Assembly (NCBI GenBank): GCA_027621405.1
Contig: JAQCBT010000003.1
Span: 124,001 to 188,000, forward strand
Direction: 5' to 3'
DNA length: 64,000 nucleotides
Source: Pseudomonadota bacterium
GTDB lineage: Bacteria; Pseudomonadota; Gammaproteobacteria; Pseudomonadales; Pseudohongiellaceae
Below the pieces are notes generated by a model. It was not told the origin of the DNA. It saw nothing but the letters and a program-made list of their open reading frames with translations, and did not search any database. A program made the translations under genes and the position numbers. How positions within the stretch are numbered: the first letter of the stretch is position 1; each line of letters opens with the position of its first letter. Shown piece after piece: positions 32,374 through 40,765 of this stretch.

Positions 32374-33213
32374 CTAGTCTTCGTCGGGCTGCTTACGCAG
32401 ATGGCCATAAAGCAGTTCTTCGGTGAACTCCACGCACTTGAATTCCAGCAACTGCATGTTTTCATCCAGGCGGCGGTACAGGGGGAAGCGCACCGTCCAG
32501 GGCTCGGTGTAGACATTGGGATCTTCCAGTGTAGCCTCGTACATCAACACATTGGGTCCCATGTGGGTATAGCGCTCGGTTACCCGCAGGGCATCGCTAT
32601 GGTGATTGCCCGCGTGGTCGAACCAGGTATCGGGTAACTGGTCGGTGACCTCGATGACCAGGGTGTCACCTTCGAAATGCGCCAGGTTATGGCCCATCCA
32701 GGACAGGATCGGCGCCTCATAATCCGGTTGATCCACATAGACGATTCGACTGGCGCTGGCGAACTCATAGGCCATGATGATGTGGTCTGTGGACTGGATA
32801 ATCTGGAACGGCCACGGCAGGTAGTTCGCCCGTGGTATGCCGGGCATATAGCATTTCACCAGTGGGTCATTCGCCAGCCAGTCAGCCTTGTTGGCCTGCT
32901 GCTGTGCCCTGGCCTCGGGTGTGTAGGGTATCTCCCCGCCCACCACGATGCCCAGACCGGCACGAATAGCGCCGATTGCACCCATCTCCACCACCGGACT
33001 GAAATCGGCGGCATGGGGCTCGATGTTGTAATTGGCAGTGTTTATGGCCTGCCAGATGCCATTGAAATCGGGTTTTCCCTCAGCCGTGCGCGGGATCGAG
33101 GAATCCTGTGCAAATGCCGTGATGGAGAAGAATGTCGACAGGACGATGACAAGCAGGGTGAACGTTCTGTTCGTGTATTCCCTGGTCGTACACTTAATGG
33201 AAGGATCGGCCAT
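32374..33213 (-). CDS. Secreted protein of unknown function (PDFNGIWQ family)
   Basis: The 279-residue protein has a signal peptide (TLLVIVLSTFFSITAFAQD). The mature start PRTAEGKPDFNGIWQA is typical of a large uncharacterised secreted family found in acidobacteria and marine proteobacteria. Other conserved blocks are PYTPEARAQQQ, KCYMPGIPRANYLPWPFQI, HFEGDTLVIEVTDQ, TWFDHAGNHHSDALRVTERYT and PWTVRFPLYRR. The function is unknown. It follows no close operon partner, is on the minus strand, and its promoter faces the CTG-started gene at 33334. Confidence 0.78.
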   Translation of the reverse strand: MADPSIKCTTREYTNRTFTLLVIVLSTFFSITAFAQDSSIPRTAEGKPDFNGIWQAINTANYNIEPHAADFSPVVEMGAIGAIRAGLGIVVGGEIPYTPEARAQQQANKADWLANDPLVKCYMPGIPRANYLPWPFQIIQSTDHIIMAYEFASASRIVYVDQPDYEAPILSWMGHNLAHFEGDTLVIEVTDQLPDTWFDHAGNHHSDALRVTERYTHMGPNVLMYEATLEDPNVYTEPWTVRFPLYRRLDENMQLLEFKCVEFTEELLYGHLRKQPDED

Positions 33214-33333
33214 GGTTTACTCCCTTATGGGTTATTGTTGTTATGCTATGCTCGAACCAGAAGCGACGAAAATACTAGCACATCACTGGTCGCCGCAACA
33301 TTGAAACCGCTATCAGCAAAGCAGGCCTGAAAT

Positions 33334-33813
33334 CTGAATACTCTCGCCAGACTCGAAGAAACCGGCTTTAGTATCTTCCTGCGTGAATCCGGCTTCGCGT
33401 TTTTCACCTCGCTTACCCTGCACTCACTCGCCATGGCCTTCGTGGTGGGGATCAATATCGCTATTAGCCTGCGCCTACTGGGAGTGGGTGAACAGCAGGC
33501 TCTGCCAGCGTTGCGCAAATTCCTGCCCCTGCACTGGCTAGCCTGTGTCCTGATACTGATATCTGGTGTCGCTCTGTTATTGGCTTATCCCGCCAAGGCG
33601 CTGACCAATCCGGTTTTCTACCTGAAACTGGCTGCACTCGGCACTGGCCTGCTGATCACAGCGCATCTGCATCATTGCTGGATTCAGGAGCGCATTCTGG
33701 CAAGGCCACGATTGCTGGCCGCCCTTGCCCTGGCCTGCTGGTTCCTGACCATAGGCGCCGGCCGCTTTCTCGCCTACACCCACAGCGTGCTGTTAGCTTC
33801 GAGGTACTTCTGA
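33334..33813 (+). CDS. DUF6644-like membrane protein, first of split pair
   Basis: The 159-residue protein matches one repeat of the gene at 1772-2806: FLRESGFAFFTSLTLHSLAM, then VVGINIAISLRLLGVG and a closing AGRFLAY. The conserved N-terminus lies upstream of the first ATG (33433), so the true start must be earlier. The frame is open to 33331, just after a TGA at 33328, and the only candidate there is CTG at 33334. Either CTG is used or an upstream lesion has removed the original start. The stop overlaps the next gene's start (TGATG). Confidence 0.6.
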   Translation: MNTLARLEETGFSIFLRESGFAFFTSLTLHSLAMAFVVGINIAISLRLLGVGEQQALPALRKFLPLHWLACVLILISGVALLLAYPAKALTNPVFYLKLAALGTGLLITAHLHHCWIQERILARPRLLAALALACWFLTIGAGRFLAYTHSVLLASRYF

Positions 33814-34319
33814 TGGAGCAGGCCCTACTGGATTTCTCCCAAACCACGGGCATCTATGCCTTCATGAACTCTGCCTGGGGCTGGCCCGTGGTGGAGTCAC
33901 TGCACTTCATGGGACTTTGCCTTTTGATGGGCACGGTCGGCGTGTTTGATCTGCGCATGTTGGGACTGGGCTGCGGCATCTCCTACCGTGAACTGCATCG
34001 ACTCGTGCCTTTCGGCGTGGCAGGTTTTATTTTAAATGTTATAACTGGCACTATGTTCCTGAGTTCCGCTCCGGATCAATATTTGTACAACCCCGCCGTA
34101 CAAATGAAGTTTCTGCTAATGCTGGTTGCGGGTGCGAACATGTCGCTGTTCTACCTGACTACCTCTGCCGCGGTGAAATCGACCCGCCCGGATGCGATCT
34201 TGGGACATCGCGCGCGCACCATCGCTGCAGTCTCGCTCTTGTGCTGGTGTGGCGTTATCATCTGCGGACGGCTAATTACCTGGTTCCGGCCTCCCTATCA
34301 CTGGTGTTTCTGGTGCTGA
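33813..34319 (+). CDS. DUF6644-like membrane protein, second of split pair
   Basis: This 168-residue protein is a second DUF6644-type repeat: VVESLHFMGLCLLMGTVGVFDLRMLGLG, then FGVAGFILNVITG, PAVQMKFLLMLVAGANM and CGVIICGRLITWF. It has four TM helices. Its ATG overlaps the stop of the preceding gene by TGATG, so the two are translationally coupled and probably form a heterodimer equivalent to the fused protein at 1772-2806. The function is unknown. SURF1 follows after 93 bases. Confidence 0.72.
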   Translation: MEQALLDFSQTTGIYAFMNSAWGWPVVESLHFMGLCLLMGTVGVFDLRMLGLGCGISYRELHRLVPFGVAGFILNVITGTMFLSSAPDQYLYNPAVQMKFLLMLVAGANMSLFYLTTSAAVKSTRPDAILGHRARTIAAVSLLCWCGVIICGRLITWFRPPYHWCFWC

Positions 34320-34412
34320 CCGCCGTTTTTCAGTCCACCCTTGAAACCAGTGCAGTGCTGATTTAGGCTCTCGGCCCGGATTCACCCCCTCAGAGCGAAA
34401 TTTTACGACGAC

Positions 34413-35204
34413 ATGGCCCTGCAAGCAGAATTCACCCTCGGCAGTTTTCATATACGAGTCAACTGGCTCATCGCCGCCTGCGTCACCATTACCGCGCTGG
34501 CCTTCTGCCGGCTCGGACTGTGGCAACTGGACCGGGCAGCTGAAAAGGTCGCGGAGCAGCAGGAACTCCGCGCGGAACAGGAGGCGAATGCCGATCCCAT
34601 TGAATCCATTCCGGAAGGCCACCTGCACCGCGCCAATCCGGATTTACAGAATCGCCATGTATCCCTGCAGGGCGAATACCTCAATGAACGCACGATCCTG
34701 CTACTGGCAGAGTTCTTCGATGACCAGATTGGCTACGGAGTGGTGACACCATTACGATTACAAAGCAACGGGGAACTGGTACTGGTGCACCGGGGCTGGA
34801 CCACTGGCATCCTGCCCGCAGGCATGGAGCCCATCACCCGACCCGTGGAGGGCTATGTGGATGTGAAGGCACAGATCTTCGTACCCCCGGAAAACGCCCG
34901 CTCCTTCGATACCCAGGTCGATCCCAGCCAATGGCCGTTGCGGTTGCGAACCCTGGACATCGCTGTTATCGAGGAAATCCTGGGAGAGCCCGTTTTTCCC
35001 TTCCAGGTTCGCCTGACGGAAGACCAGGCCGGCGTGCTGGTACGGCACTGGCCGGCGGTGGTCGCCGACGTGAACCAGCACCTGTTCTATGCTGTGCAAT
35101 GGTTCAGCTTTGGATTGATAGTTATCTTTATCGCCCTGCTGGCCAGCAGCAATCTCTGGCAATTAATGAAGGGGCGCGACCCGAGCATCGCTGGCTCCGC
35201 CTAG
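34413..35204 (+). CDS. SURF1 family protein
   Basis: The 263-residue protein has the SURF1 layout: an N-terminal TM helix (WLIAACVTITALAFCRLGLWQLDRA), a periplasmic domain with RHVSLQGEYLNERTILL, VLVHRGWTTGILP and FPFQVRLTEDQAGVLVRHWP, and a C-terminal TM helix after HLFYAVQWFSFGLIVIFI. SURF1 proteins help insert heme a into heme-copper oxidases. No cytochrome oxidase gene is in this window, so it may act on one encoded elsewhere. It follows the DUF6644 pair. Confidence 0.9.
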   Translation: MALQAEFTLGSFHIRVNWLIAACVTITALAFCRLGLWQLDRAAEKVAEQQELRAEQEANADPIESIPEGHLHRANPDLQNRHVSLQGEYLNERTILLLAEFFDDQIGYGVVTPLRLQSNGELVLVHRGWTTGILPAGMEPITRPVEGYVDVKAQIFVPPENARSFDTQVDPSQWPLRLRTLDIAVIEEILGEPVFPFQVRLTEDQAGVLVRHWPAVVADVNQHLFYAVQWFSFGLIVIFIALLASSNLWQLMKGRDPSIAGSA

Positions 35205-35423
35205 GCCTGGCGGCTATTTTTGCTGATATTTCAGCCAGTTAAGAAGCGAGTTAGGGCTCGCGGCAGTTTCCTGGGCGATAGGCGTGCTAAGTCGTTGATT
35301 TTAACCGACGATTTGATCGAGCAAGCGTTCAAAACCGGCGCCGAAAGTGCTAGAGTTCGCAGCTAATATATTTCCGGTTATTTTGAGATTCCCTGCCATC
35401 TATCCAACCGAGGAGTAGCGAGT

Positions 35424-36863
35424 ATGCGCAGCTTTTCCCTTCTGAAACTCTTGCTTGGTAGTTCTGCCCTGACGGCAGCCCTGGCCATGCCTTCCATGGC
35501 CGCCGCACAGTCGGAGCAAGTCACCTTCCACAAGGATATCGAGCCAATCCTGCAGCGCAGCTGCCAGAACTGCCACCGCGAAGGCGGTGCCGGCCCCATG
35601 TCCCTAGTGACCTACGAAGAAGTCGCGCCTTTCGCCGGCCTCATCGAGTACAAGACTGGCCTGCGTGACCGCGCTGGTGCCATGCCGCCGTGGTACATGG
35701 AAAAGAACATCGGTATTCAGGAGTACAAGGATGATCCATCCCTGAGCGACGCCGAAATCGCGGCAATATCCACCTGGGCTCGCACCGGTACTCCCAAGGG
35801 TGACCCAGCCGATGCACCAGAGCCACTGGTATTCAACGATTCCGTCAAGTGGCGAGCAGGTGAGCCTGACCTTATCGTGGTCATGGATGACATCACCAAA
35901 CTGGCGGGCACACCCGACTGGTGGGGCGAGATTCCTTCCGCACCTACCGGCTTGACCGAAGACCGCTATGTGAAGTCTGTGGAAATCGTTGAAGTCAACG
36001 ATGTACCACAGGCTGGCAGTGGTCGCGACACCGTGGGCGGACGCTACATCTTCCACCATATGATCTGGGCGACTGCACAGATGGACGAGAATGGTGAACG
36101 GGTACCCGGCCTGGCGATCCCCTGGCCCGTACACGAAGTCGGTCGTAACGCCGACATATTCGACGAAGACGCCGGTCGCCTGCTGCGCGCTGGCTCCTGG
36201 ATCGTTTCTGATTCCGTGCACCTGCACTCCAATGGTCGTGACACCACCGGCCATTTGGAAGTCGGTTTCCGTTTCCACGAACCAGACTACAAGCCCAAGT
36301 ACCAGAATGCATTCATCGGACTCGGTAACGGCGTCGACATCAGCATCCAGGGCAACAAGGCTGACCAGGAACTGCACGCCTACACCGTGCTGGACCAGCA
36401 CACCAAGGTCATCACCTTCGAGCCTCACCTGCATGCTCCCGGTGAGCGTATGTGCCTGGAAGCCATTTGGGGCTACACCATCGAGACCCTGTCCTGTGTC
36501 GGTTACGACCACAACTGGGTGCGTGGTTATCCCTATGCCGACCATGCTGCTCCATTGCTGCCTAAAGGCACCATCCTGCACATCACGGGCTACATGAACA
36601 ACACGGAAACCAACCCGAACGTGCCAGATCCTCGAAACTGGCAGGGTTCAGGCAACCGTTCCGTGACCAATATGTTTATCGACCTCGGTATTCGCGTGAC
36701 CATGACTGAAGAACAATTCTTCGAAGCCATGGAAGAGCGTCGCCAGACACTGAATCTGGGTCCGAATGATCACGTGATCGGCTGCCCCTTGTGTGGTGCC
36801 CCGCTTGTTGCGCCCATCGCCGATTCCGATGACAGCTCCTCGAGCACAGCAAGCGACGACTAA
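35424..36863 (+). CDS. Secreted cytochrome c/copper-monooxygenase-like protein
   Basis: The 479-residue protein has a signal peptide (ending MAAAQS) and one heme site CQNCH at residues 47-51 preceded by FHKDIEPILQRS, a planctomycete-type cytochrome c motif. The large C-terminal part resembles copper type II, ascorbate-dependent monooxygenase domains: YIFHHMIWAT, DSVHLHSNGRDT, FEPHLHAPGERM and a final ILHITGYMNNT could provide copper-binding His. It ends with a CPLC pair and a Ser/Asp-rich tail. A heme-to-copper relay is inferred. The following gene starts eight bases after the stop, so they form a pair. Confidence 0.75.
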   Translation: MRSFSLLKLLLGSSALTAALAMPSMAAAQSEQVTFHKDIEPILQRSCQNCHREGGAGPMSLVTYEEVAPFAGLIEYKTGLRDRAGAMPPWYMEKNIGIQEYKDDPSLSDAEIAAISTWARTGTPKGDPADAPEPLVFNDSVKWRAGEPDLIVVMDDITKLAGTPDWWGEIPSAPTGLTEDRYVKSVEIVEVNDVPQAGSGRDTVGGRYIFHHMIWATAQMDENGERVPGLAIPWPVHEVGRNADIFDEDAGRLLRAGSWIVSDSVHLHSNGRDTTGHLEVGFRFHEPDYKPKYQNAFIGLGNGVDISIQGNKADQELHAYTVLDQHTKVITFEPHLHAPGERMCLEAIWGYTIETLSCVGYDHNWVRGYPYADHAAPLLPKGTILHITGYMNNTETNPNVPDPRNWQGSGNRSVTNMFIDLGIRVTMTEEQFFEAMEERRQTLNLGPNDHVIGCPLCGAPLVAPIADSDDSSSSTASDD

Positions 36864-36871
36864 GGAAGACC

Positions 36872-37804
36872 ATGAGCAACAGCAGTTATACAAACGGGCG
36901 CGCGTGGTTTGTGCGCGCCATGGCTCTCCTGGTCCTGCTGACCCCGGCTCTGGTCAATGCCCAGACCTATCGCAAGGGTCAGCACGTTGAGCCAGCCTAT
37001 GAGGGATGGCGCCCAAATCCAGATGGCACCTTCAGTTTCATGTTCGGTTACATGAACGAGAACTGGGAGGAAGAACCCAATGTGCCGGTGGGCGAGAATA
37101 ATTTCTTCGCACCGGGTGATGCGGACCGCGGTCAACCGACCCATTTCCTGCCTCGCCGTAACCGCTTTAATTTCGAAGTGGTAGTACCGGCAGACTGGGG
37201 TGATCGTGAGCTGGTGTGGACCCTGAACGTGAACGGTGTAGAGCGTAAGGCCTACGCCACCCTGCGCCAGGACTACCTGGTAGACAACATGGTGATCGCC
37301 TCGGAAACTGGTTCCCTCGGTGCTGGCACCAGCAGCCCGGAATCCAGAGCCAATGTACCGCCGGTTGTGACGGTACAGGGAGATCGGGTACGTTCTACTC
37401 GAGTCGGTGAGCCTATCACCATTGAGACCCATGTCTGGGATGATGGCCTGCCTGAAGCCCGCCGGGGATCCACCAATACAGAAGACGAGCTCAAGTCGCG
37501 TATGCTGCGCCCACCCTCACGGGTAACCGTGGGCAAGGTCAATGGCCTGTTCCTGTCCTGGAATATCTATCGTGGGGAAGGCAATGTGACTTTCGATCCT
37601 CCCCTGCCCAAGCCATGGGAAGACACACGTACCTCGGCGAACTCACCCTGGTCAGCCCTGTGGCTGCCACCGGAAGTTCCGGAAGACGGTGTATACCGGG
37701 TTGAAGCCACCTTCGACGAGCCGGGTACCTATGTCCTGTGGGCGCGTGCCGACGATGGCGGCCTCTATCACGATGGTTATGTCACGGTGCATGTAAGCGA
37801 ATAA
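36872..37804 (+). CDS. Secreted protein partnered with the heme/copper protein
   Basis: I do not recognise a named family. The 310-residue protein has a signal peptide (MALLVLLTPALVNAQ), conserved-looking EPAYEGWRPNPDGTFSFMFG and PTHFLPRRNRFNFEVVVP blocks, and beta-rich domains ending PGTYVLWARADDGGLYHDG, which resembles an Ig-like/PKD fold. The middle has a THVWDDGLPEARRG segment. It begins eight bases after the heme/copper gene with AAGGAAG as ribosome-binding site, and a terminator closes the operon. It is probably a periplasmic partner, role unknown. Confidence 0.72.
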   Translation: MSNSSYTNGRAWFVRAMALLVLLTPALVNAQTYRKGQHVEPAYEGWRPNPDGTFSFMFGYMNENWEEEPNVPVGENNFFAPGDADRGQPTHFLPRRNRFNFEVVVPADWGDRELVWTLNVNGVERKAYATLRQDYLVDNMVIASETGSLGAGTSSPESRANVPPVVTVQGDRVRSTRVGEPITIETHVWDDGLPEARRGSTNTEDELKSRMLRPPSRVTVGKVNGLFLSWNIYRGEGNVTFDPPLPKPWEDTRTSANSPWSALWLPPEVPEDGVYRVEATFDEPGTYVLWARADDGGLYHDGYVTVHVSE

Positions 37805-37825
37805 GCCAGCGCCTGCTGAAAAATT

Positions 37826-37856
37826 AAAAAGGGGGCCGTGGCCCCCTTTTTATTTG
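37826..37856 (+). terminator. Intrinsic terminator
   Basis: AAAAAGGGGGCC pairs with GGCCCCCTTTTT around a short GT loop and runs into TTTTTATTT. It lies about 20 bases after the stop at 37804, ending the heme/copper operon. Because the run is A-rich on the left and T-rich on the right, it can also act for the convergent gene. Confidence 0.9.
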
Positions 37857-37876
37857 CAGAAGCCCTGACTCGCAAG

Positions 37877-38479
37877 TCAACGATTGTCTGGATTCTCCAG
37901 GCCATCCAGCTGGATAGTGAATGGTGGATCGTAGCGAGGCGGATCACGGTCGATGATGATTGTGGTTGGCGGCGGCGGTACATAACGGATTTCCGGGTCG
38001 CCGTAACGCTGCTGCAGGAGAGCCTCTTCGGCTGCCCTGTAGATGGAGGGCGACTTCGCATCCGGACCGAAGGCAAAGCTGAAACTGCCACGAATCAATT
38101 GATCGTTGTCGCCAAGAATCGCCCAGTCGGCGATGTAGTAATCGGCCACGGCCAGTTGCGGAAGGAGCCAGGTATAATTCGCTGCGGGCCTTGGGTTATA
38201 ACGGAATTCGATATCGACCCAATCCCGTTGCTGATTGCGTAATGTCAACTTGACCAGTCGCACTGGAACCGGAAACTGTAGATTGATTTGTTCCGGCGCT
38301 TCGCTCAGTACTGCATCATCCGCAGGCAGGGTTTGAGTCTGCTGGATAATGATATTGCTGCCATTGCCCGTGCGATACATCGGTGAGGTCAAGGGCTGGG
38401 CCTGGCACTGCATCGCCGGCAAGAGCGCGACACACAGGGCTAACTGCAGCATCCAATGCTTGATAGATTCTTCGTTCAC
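37877..38479 (-). CDS. CopC-like periplasmic protein lacking N-terminal His
   Basis: The 200-residue protein has a signal peptide (LQLALCVALLPAMQCQAQ) and a CopC/YobA-like beta-sandwich: LPADDAVLSEAPEQINLQFP, then VRLVKLTLRNQQRD, DYYIADWAILGDND and GSFSFAFGP. It is a paralogue of the gene at 39479, but the N-terminal His of copper-binding CopC is absent; instead an extra Tyr/Asn/Gln-rich segment precedes the domain. A Pro-rich tail (VPPPPTTIIIDRDPPRYDPP) follows. GTG 38479 is used; ATG 38452 is also possible. It is divergent from the thioesterase gene, whose frame starts 88 bases away. Confidence 0.65.
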   Translation of the reverse strand: MNEESIKHWMLQLALCVALLPAMQCQAQPLTSPMYRTGNGSNIIIQQTQTLPADDAVLSEAPEQINLQFPVPVRLVKLTLRNQQRDWVDIEFRYNPRPAANYTWLLPQLAVADYYIADWAILGDNDQLIRGSFSFAFGPDAKSPSIYRAAEEALLQQRYGDPEIRYVPPPPTTIIIDRDPPRYDPPFTIQLDGLENPDNR

Positions 38480-38566
38480 GGCAATCTTCAGATCAATGGC
38501 TTGACAGACAAAACAGAGCTTTTCAGGAAGCAAAGAATAGCATAGACAAGGGAATTCATACCCACG

Positions 38567-39397
38567 GTGGGCAACATGGAACACACTATTATCACATCCG
38601 ATCTACCCGATATCCTCGGCACGCTGCGTGCAAGCGACAGCAATGAGACAGAGTTCAGCGAGGCCTGGACCCAGGGCCGCTCGGCCTACGGTGGTCTCTC
38701 CGCCGCCCTGGCAACCACCGCCATGGCCAAAGGGCTAGAGAAGAACCTGCCGCTGCGCTCACTCATGGTGTCGTTCATTGCGCCCATCCCGGCTGGTCCG
38801 GTAGCTGTGAACGTACGTCCCCAGCGACAAGGGAAAAACGTCACGCAGCTGGGTGCTGAGGTCATGGCCGAGGGCAATCTCTGCCTGCAGGCAATGGGAG
38901 TGTTCGGCAAGGCGCGAGAAGCGATTCGAGTTGCCCCGGGTGATAGTTTTGACCCCCTGCCCCGGGATCAGGGCGTCCCTATTGACAAGGCCAGGCGCCT
39001 ACCGGAATTCCTGCAATACTTCGAGGGTAGCTGGGCCGGAGGCGGCATCCCTTTTTCCGGCAGACCCGATCGCAAACTCTATTTATGGGCCAGGCACCGC
39101 TGTGACATGGGAGCATTCCCTGCCGAGAAGATCGTGGCCATTGCCGACATCCCTCCTCCGGTAGTGCTCTCCCATTTTACTGAACCCCCGGTTCCCGCCA
39201 GCTCGCTCACCTGGTCGCTGGAATTCCTGATTCCTCCCCATGAGATCGAGAGCGATTGGTTCTACCTGGAGTTCACTCTGGAGGCAGCGGCTGAAGGCTA
39301 TACACAGCAGTCAGGCAGAATATTCACCGAAGACGGAGTGCTCTGTGCACTCTCACGCCAATGCATGGTGTACTTCGGCCCGACCGCGACGAAATAG
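38567..39397 (+). CDS. Acyl-CoA thioesterase-like (double hotdog) protein
   Basis: The 276-residue protein fits the TesB-like/4HBT_3 thioesterase family. The first hotdog has QGRSAYGGLSAALATTAMAK and LRSLMVSFIAPIPAGPV; the second has WARHRCDMG, VVLSHFTEPP and LTWSLEFLIPPHEI. It probably hydrolyses acyl-CoA or acyl-ACP thioesters of unknown chain. GTG 38567 and ATG 38576 are both possible starts. The gene is transcribed away from the CopC-like gene and is followed by a second CopC-like gene after about 80 bases. Confidence 0.82.
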   Translation: MGNMEHTIITSDLPDILGTLRASDSNETEFSEAWTQGRSAYGGLSAALATTAMAKGLEKNLPLRSLMVSFIAPIPAGPVAVNVRPQRQGKNVTQLGAEVMAEGNLCLQAMGVFGKAREAIRVAPGDSFDPLPRDQGVPIDKARRLPEFLQYFEGSWAGGGIPFSGRPDRKLYLWARHRCDMGAFPAEKIVAIADIPPPVVLSHFTEPPVPASSLTWSLEFLIPPHEIESDWFYLEFTLEAAAEGYTQQSGRIFTEDGVLCALSRQCMVYFGPTATK

Positions 39398-39478
39398 CGG
39401 CTCTTGGCGCAGTAAGAAATGACGATATGAGGTAAACTCGAAACCAGGAACAGCCATCACGTGGCAAAAACTGTGACT

Positions 39479-39958
39479 ATGAAAAAACACCTTGCCTCAG
39501 TTACTACCGGCATATTGTTGCTGCTGTCTGGCGTGGCTGCTGCCCAGCACAGCCATGGGGTGCTGACACCGGGGGTCACCTTCCCCCAGGATGATGCCGT
39601 ACTGGCCGATGCGCCACGCATGATCACCATGAGCTTCCGGGTAGATGTGCGGCTACTGAAACTGGCGCTGTACACCGCCGATGACCAGTGGATCAATATC
39701 GACTTCGTCTATGAACCGGACCGTGCGGCGCGCAGTTTCGTCTATCAGCTACCCGCTGAATTACCAGAATCAGATTATTATATTGCGCGCTGGTCTGTCA
39801 CCGATGGCAGGCGTGGATTATTGAACGGTGAATTTAAATTCGCCTTTGGCCCCGGAGCCATACCACCGTCGGAGACCATTGAAGCCGCGCTGGGAAAGCG
39901 CCAGGAGGTGCTGCCCGCTACCGGATCCTATCGACTGGAATCACTGCAGCAGCCGTAA
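39479..39958 (+). CDS. CopC-like copper-binding protein
   Basis: The 159-residue exported protein has a signal peptide ending GVAAAQ, then HSHGVL, giving His residues at the mature N-terminus as in copper-binding CopC. The domain reads FPQDDAVLADAPRMITMSF, RVDVRLLKLALYTADDQW and ARWSVTDGRRGLLNGEFKFAFGP. It is clearly related to the protein encoded at 37877-38479, which lacks the His. ATG 39479 is favoured over GTG 39461. It converges on the nitroreductase gene. Confidence 0.75.
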   Translation: MKKHLASVTTGILLLLSGVAAAQHSHGVLTPGVTFPQDDAVLADAPRMITMSFRVDVRLLKLALYTADDQWINIDFVYEPDRAARSFVYQLPAELPESDYYIARWSVTDGRRGLLNGEFKFAFGPGAIPPSETIEAALGKRQEVLPATGSYRLESLQQP

Positions 39959-39985
39959 GCGAAACGCTTTTCGGATTCATCCTTG

Positions 39986-40723
39986 TTACTTGAACTTGAA
40001 TCCCTTGCTCGCGAGGAAGTCCCGCATATGGGGCCGCGACTTTTCCGATAACAGGGTCGCTACCTGCTCCGACCAGCTAATTCCGTGTCCGCCCCCGGTC
40101 CGGGTGCGATAGTACTCCCGGATCCGATCGTCATAGACTGCAATGGCCTCGGCGTCTCCCTCTTCGTTGTAGACCTCCTGCTTCACTACAACCGATAGCG
40201 GCAGGCGCGGCTTAAGTTCCGGGTCCTGATCCGGATAGCCGAGACACAAGCCAAACACCGCGTATACCCCCTTCGGTAGCTGTAACAGTTCCGACACCGG
40301 AGCAGGATTATTACGAATGCCGCCGATATAACAGATACCCAGGCCGACAGATTCTGCGGCCGTCACCAGGCTCTGCGCCATCAGGGCCACATCCACCGTG
40401 GCAATGATGAAATGCTCCGTGAAATCGCCTTCGAAGGGCATATCGTATTTCGCACAGTAGTTACCCGCGCGCTTGAGGTCAGCACAGAACACGAGAAATT
40501 CCGCTGCTGTTTCTACATAAGCCTGGTTTCCGGCAAGCCCGGCCAGCTGCTTGCGATTCTCGGGATCAGTCACCCGGACTATGGTTGAGCCCTGCAGGAA
40601 ACTGGACGTGGCTGCTCCCTGCCCCGCCCTGAACAATTCATCGAGTAACTCGGGGTCTATTTTTTGATCGCTGAATTTGCGAATACTGCGGTGCGACTTC
40701 AGTAAGTCGATCACTGAGCTCAT
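39986..40723 (-). CDS. NADPH-dependent nitroreductase (NfsA-like)
   Basis: The 245-residue protein belongs to the FMN nitroreductase family of the NfsA/FRP type. Hallmarks are LLKSHRSIRKFSDQKI at the start, the FMN-binding AATSSFLQGSTIVRV, TVDVALMAQSLVTAAESVGLG, CYIGGIRNNP and FGLCLGYPD. These enzymes reduce nitro compounds or flavins with NADPH. The gene is single, on the minus strand, and converges on the CopC-like gene with 27 bases between stops. Confidence 0.9.
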   Translation of the reverse strand: MSSVIDLLKSHRSIRKFSDQKIDPELLDELFRAGQGAATSSFLQGSTIVRVTDPENRKQLAGLAGNQAYVETAAEFLVFCADLKRAGNYCAKYDMPFEGDFTEHFIIATVDVALMAQSLVTAAESVGLGICYIGGIRNNPAPVSELLQLPKGVYAVFGLCLGYPDQDPELKPRLPLSVVVKQEVYNEEGDAEAIAVYDDRIREYYRTRTGGGHGISWSEQVATLLSEKSRPHMRDFLASKGFKFK

Positions 40724-40765
40724 AGTGCTTTCCTGACGATTGCTTAACAGCTGTTAGATGGTGGT

